From Bacteroidales bacterium (lineage in GTDB: Bacteria; Bacteroidota; Bacteroidia; Bacteroidales; F082), in contig JALNZU010000042.1 in the NCBI GenBank assembly GCA_023229245.1, forward strand, positions 1 through 25,575: a stretch of 25,575 nt of DNA, in the 5' to 3' direction. Under the pieces are notes generated by a model that made no database searches, was not told where the DNA came from, and was given only the letters and a program-made list of their open reading frames with translations. This document shows positions 25,095 to 25,575 of this stretch, one piece after another. The position numbers and the translations under genes are program-made. Position 1 is the stretch's first letter. Every line of letters starts with the position of its first letter.

Positions 25095-25442
25095 TTACTC
25101 TTTCAGATTCTTTCTGAAGACACACCACTTTCTCCTTGAAACATTCATTTCTACCCCTGTTGTGGTTTCAAAACATCTTTTTTTGCCGGAAATGTAGCTT
25201 TTAAAATATTTCAGGTTGACCATAGTGTTTCGGTTAATTCTGTAGAATCCATATCCCTCAACTTTTTCTTCAATTTCTTTGAGAAGAACAGAACAAGATA
25301 TCGGCTTTTGTTCATCGTTGGTATATATTTTTGATAGGTAACCATCACACTCAACATACACAATATTTTCAATAAAAATTTGATGTACTTTTCCTTTTTC
25401 TCTTACAATTATTGTCTTGTCTTTTTGGTTGCTGTAGTCCAT
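25095..25442 (-). CDS. Stand-alone LytTR DNA-binding regulator (115 aa)
   Basis: A single LytTR domain covers nearly the whole protein: IFIENIVYVECDGYLSKIYT (about 22-41), LLKEIEEKVEGYGFYRINRNTMVNLKYFKSY (about 53-83) and the C-terminal EMNVSRRKW. There is no receiver domain, so it is not a classical response regulator and may respond to protein or membrane partners, or act constitutively. It most likely activates the precursor operon through the three phased sites that begin 1 bp after its stop codon. A -7 box (TAGGTTTG, 25472-25465) precedes its own start. Confidence 0.92.
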   Translation of the reverse strand: MDYSNQKDKTIIVREKGKVHQIFIENIVYVECDGYLSKIYTNDEQKPISCSVLLKEIEEKVEGYGFYRINRNTMVNLKYFKSYISGKKRCFETTTGVEMNVSRRKWCVFRKNLKE

Positions 25443-25464
25443 AATTGAATACCTGTTTAATTCA

Positions 25465-25472
25465 CAAACCTA
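25465..25472 (-). promoter_or_regulatory. -7 promoter box of the LytTR gene
   Basis: TAGGTTTG on the minus strand matches TAnnTTTG exactly, 22 bp before the start codon. No TTTG box is seen at the right distance, so an activator may be needed. A single LytTR-like half-site (TGAGCGG, 25531-25537) lies about 60 bp upstream of the box. Confidence 0.45.
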
Positions 25473-25575
25473 CAATTTACTTTCAAATCACACCATTTTC
25501 CCCTTTTGAATTTTGGATTTAGGCCCGAATTGAGCGGAAATCAAGATTAAACAGTTATTTCTCGAAATTTTAGAC

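Noticed and set aside
1..25575. CRISPR arrays, tRNA or rRNA genes, insertion sequences
   Set aside because: No spaced repeat array, no cloverleaf-like or rRNA sequence and no transposase gene were recognised in reading the window; small RNAs cannot be excluded by eye.

Overview
The window looks like part of a Bacteroidales (phylum Bacteroidota) chromosome, AT-rich, and probably from a group outside the classical gut Bacteroides. The evidence is: -7 boxes of the TAnnTTTG type; a large outer-membrane beta-barrel protein with an N-terminal carboxypeptidase-regulatory-like domain; a secreted C69 dipeptidase; a precursor peptide resembling the GG-Bacteroidales radical-SAM family; lipoprotein beta-propellers; and an ECF sigma/membrane protein pair. 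Family names come from motif recognition by eye; no database search was run.

Region 1 (1-2683) is an integron-like unit in mirror orientation. A 280-aa tyrosine recombinase (1841-2683, +) reads away from an attI-like region with repeated 19-bp motifs (1640-1809). A cassette-sized segment (about 172-1645) ends in an attC-like fold (166-299). The cassette carries two overlapping minus-strand genes: a 58-aa single-pass membrane protein and a 368-aa LPO_1073/Vpar_1526-like protein. Both contain an AGDNS motif. The recombinase lacks the insertion that marks true IntI enzymes.

Region 2 (2852-5353) holds an arylamine N-acetyltransferase (-), a 562-bp intergenic stretch, and an ECF sigma factor followed by a four-helix membrane protein (+). 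Region 3 (5643-12716) is a compact minus-strand run of housekeeping genes. In transcription order these are a C69 dipeptidase, a ferredoxin-NADP reductase-like flavoprotein, RlmN, a threonine-aldolase-like enzyme, a zinc-ribbon protein and a CLC chloride channel/transporter with CBS domains.

Region 4 (12963-25442) is all on the minus strand and looks like a peptide export/modification island. Its order is: a stand-alone LytTR regulator; three perfectly 21-bp-phased LytTR-type sites in front of a Cys-rich RiPP precursor; a remnant of the pseudo-radical-SAM partner; a thioredoxin-like lipid- or membrane-bound protein; an outer-membrane beta-barrel protein; and a C39-peptidase ABC exporter broken by in-frame amber codons. 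Next come three tandem small secreted Cys-rich peptides, a beta-propeller lipoprotein and a CxxC membrane protein. A duplicated leader region then precedes a tiny hydrophobic peptide and a periplasmic-adaptor/RND efflux pair. The precursor-to-exporter part appears to have lost its maturase by deletion. The regulator, its operator sites and the secreted peptide trio look intact.

The strongest leads are the integron driven by an Xer-sized recombinase with its two-gene AGDNS cassette, the LytTR-controlled but decaying RiPP locus, and the duplicated leader linking the Cys-rich peptides to the RND operon.
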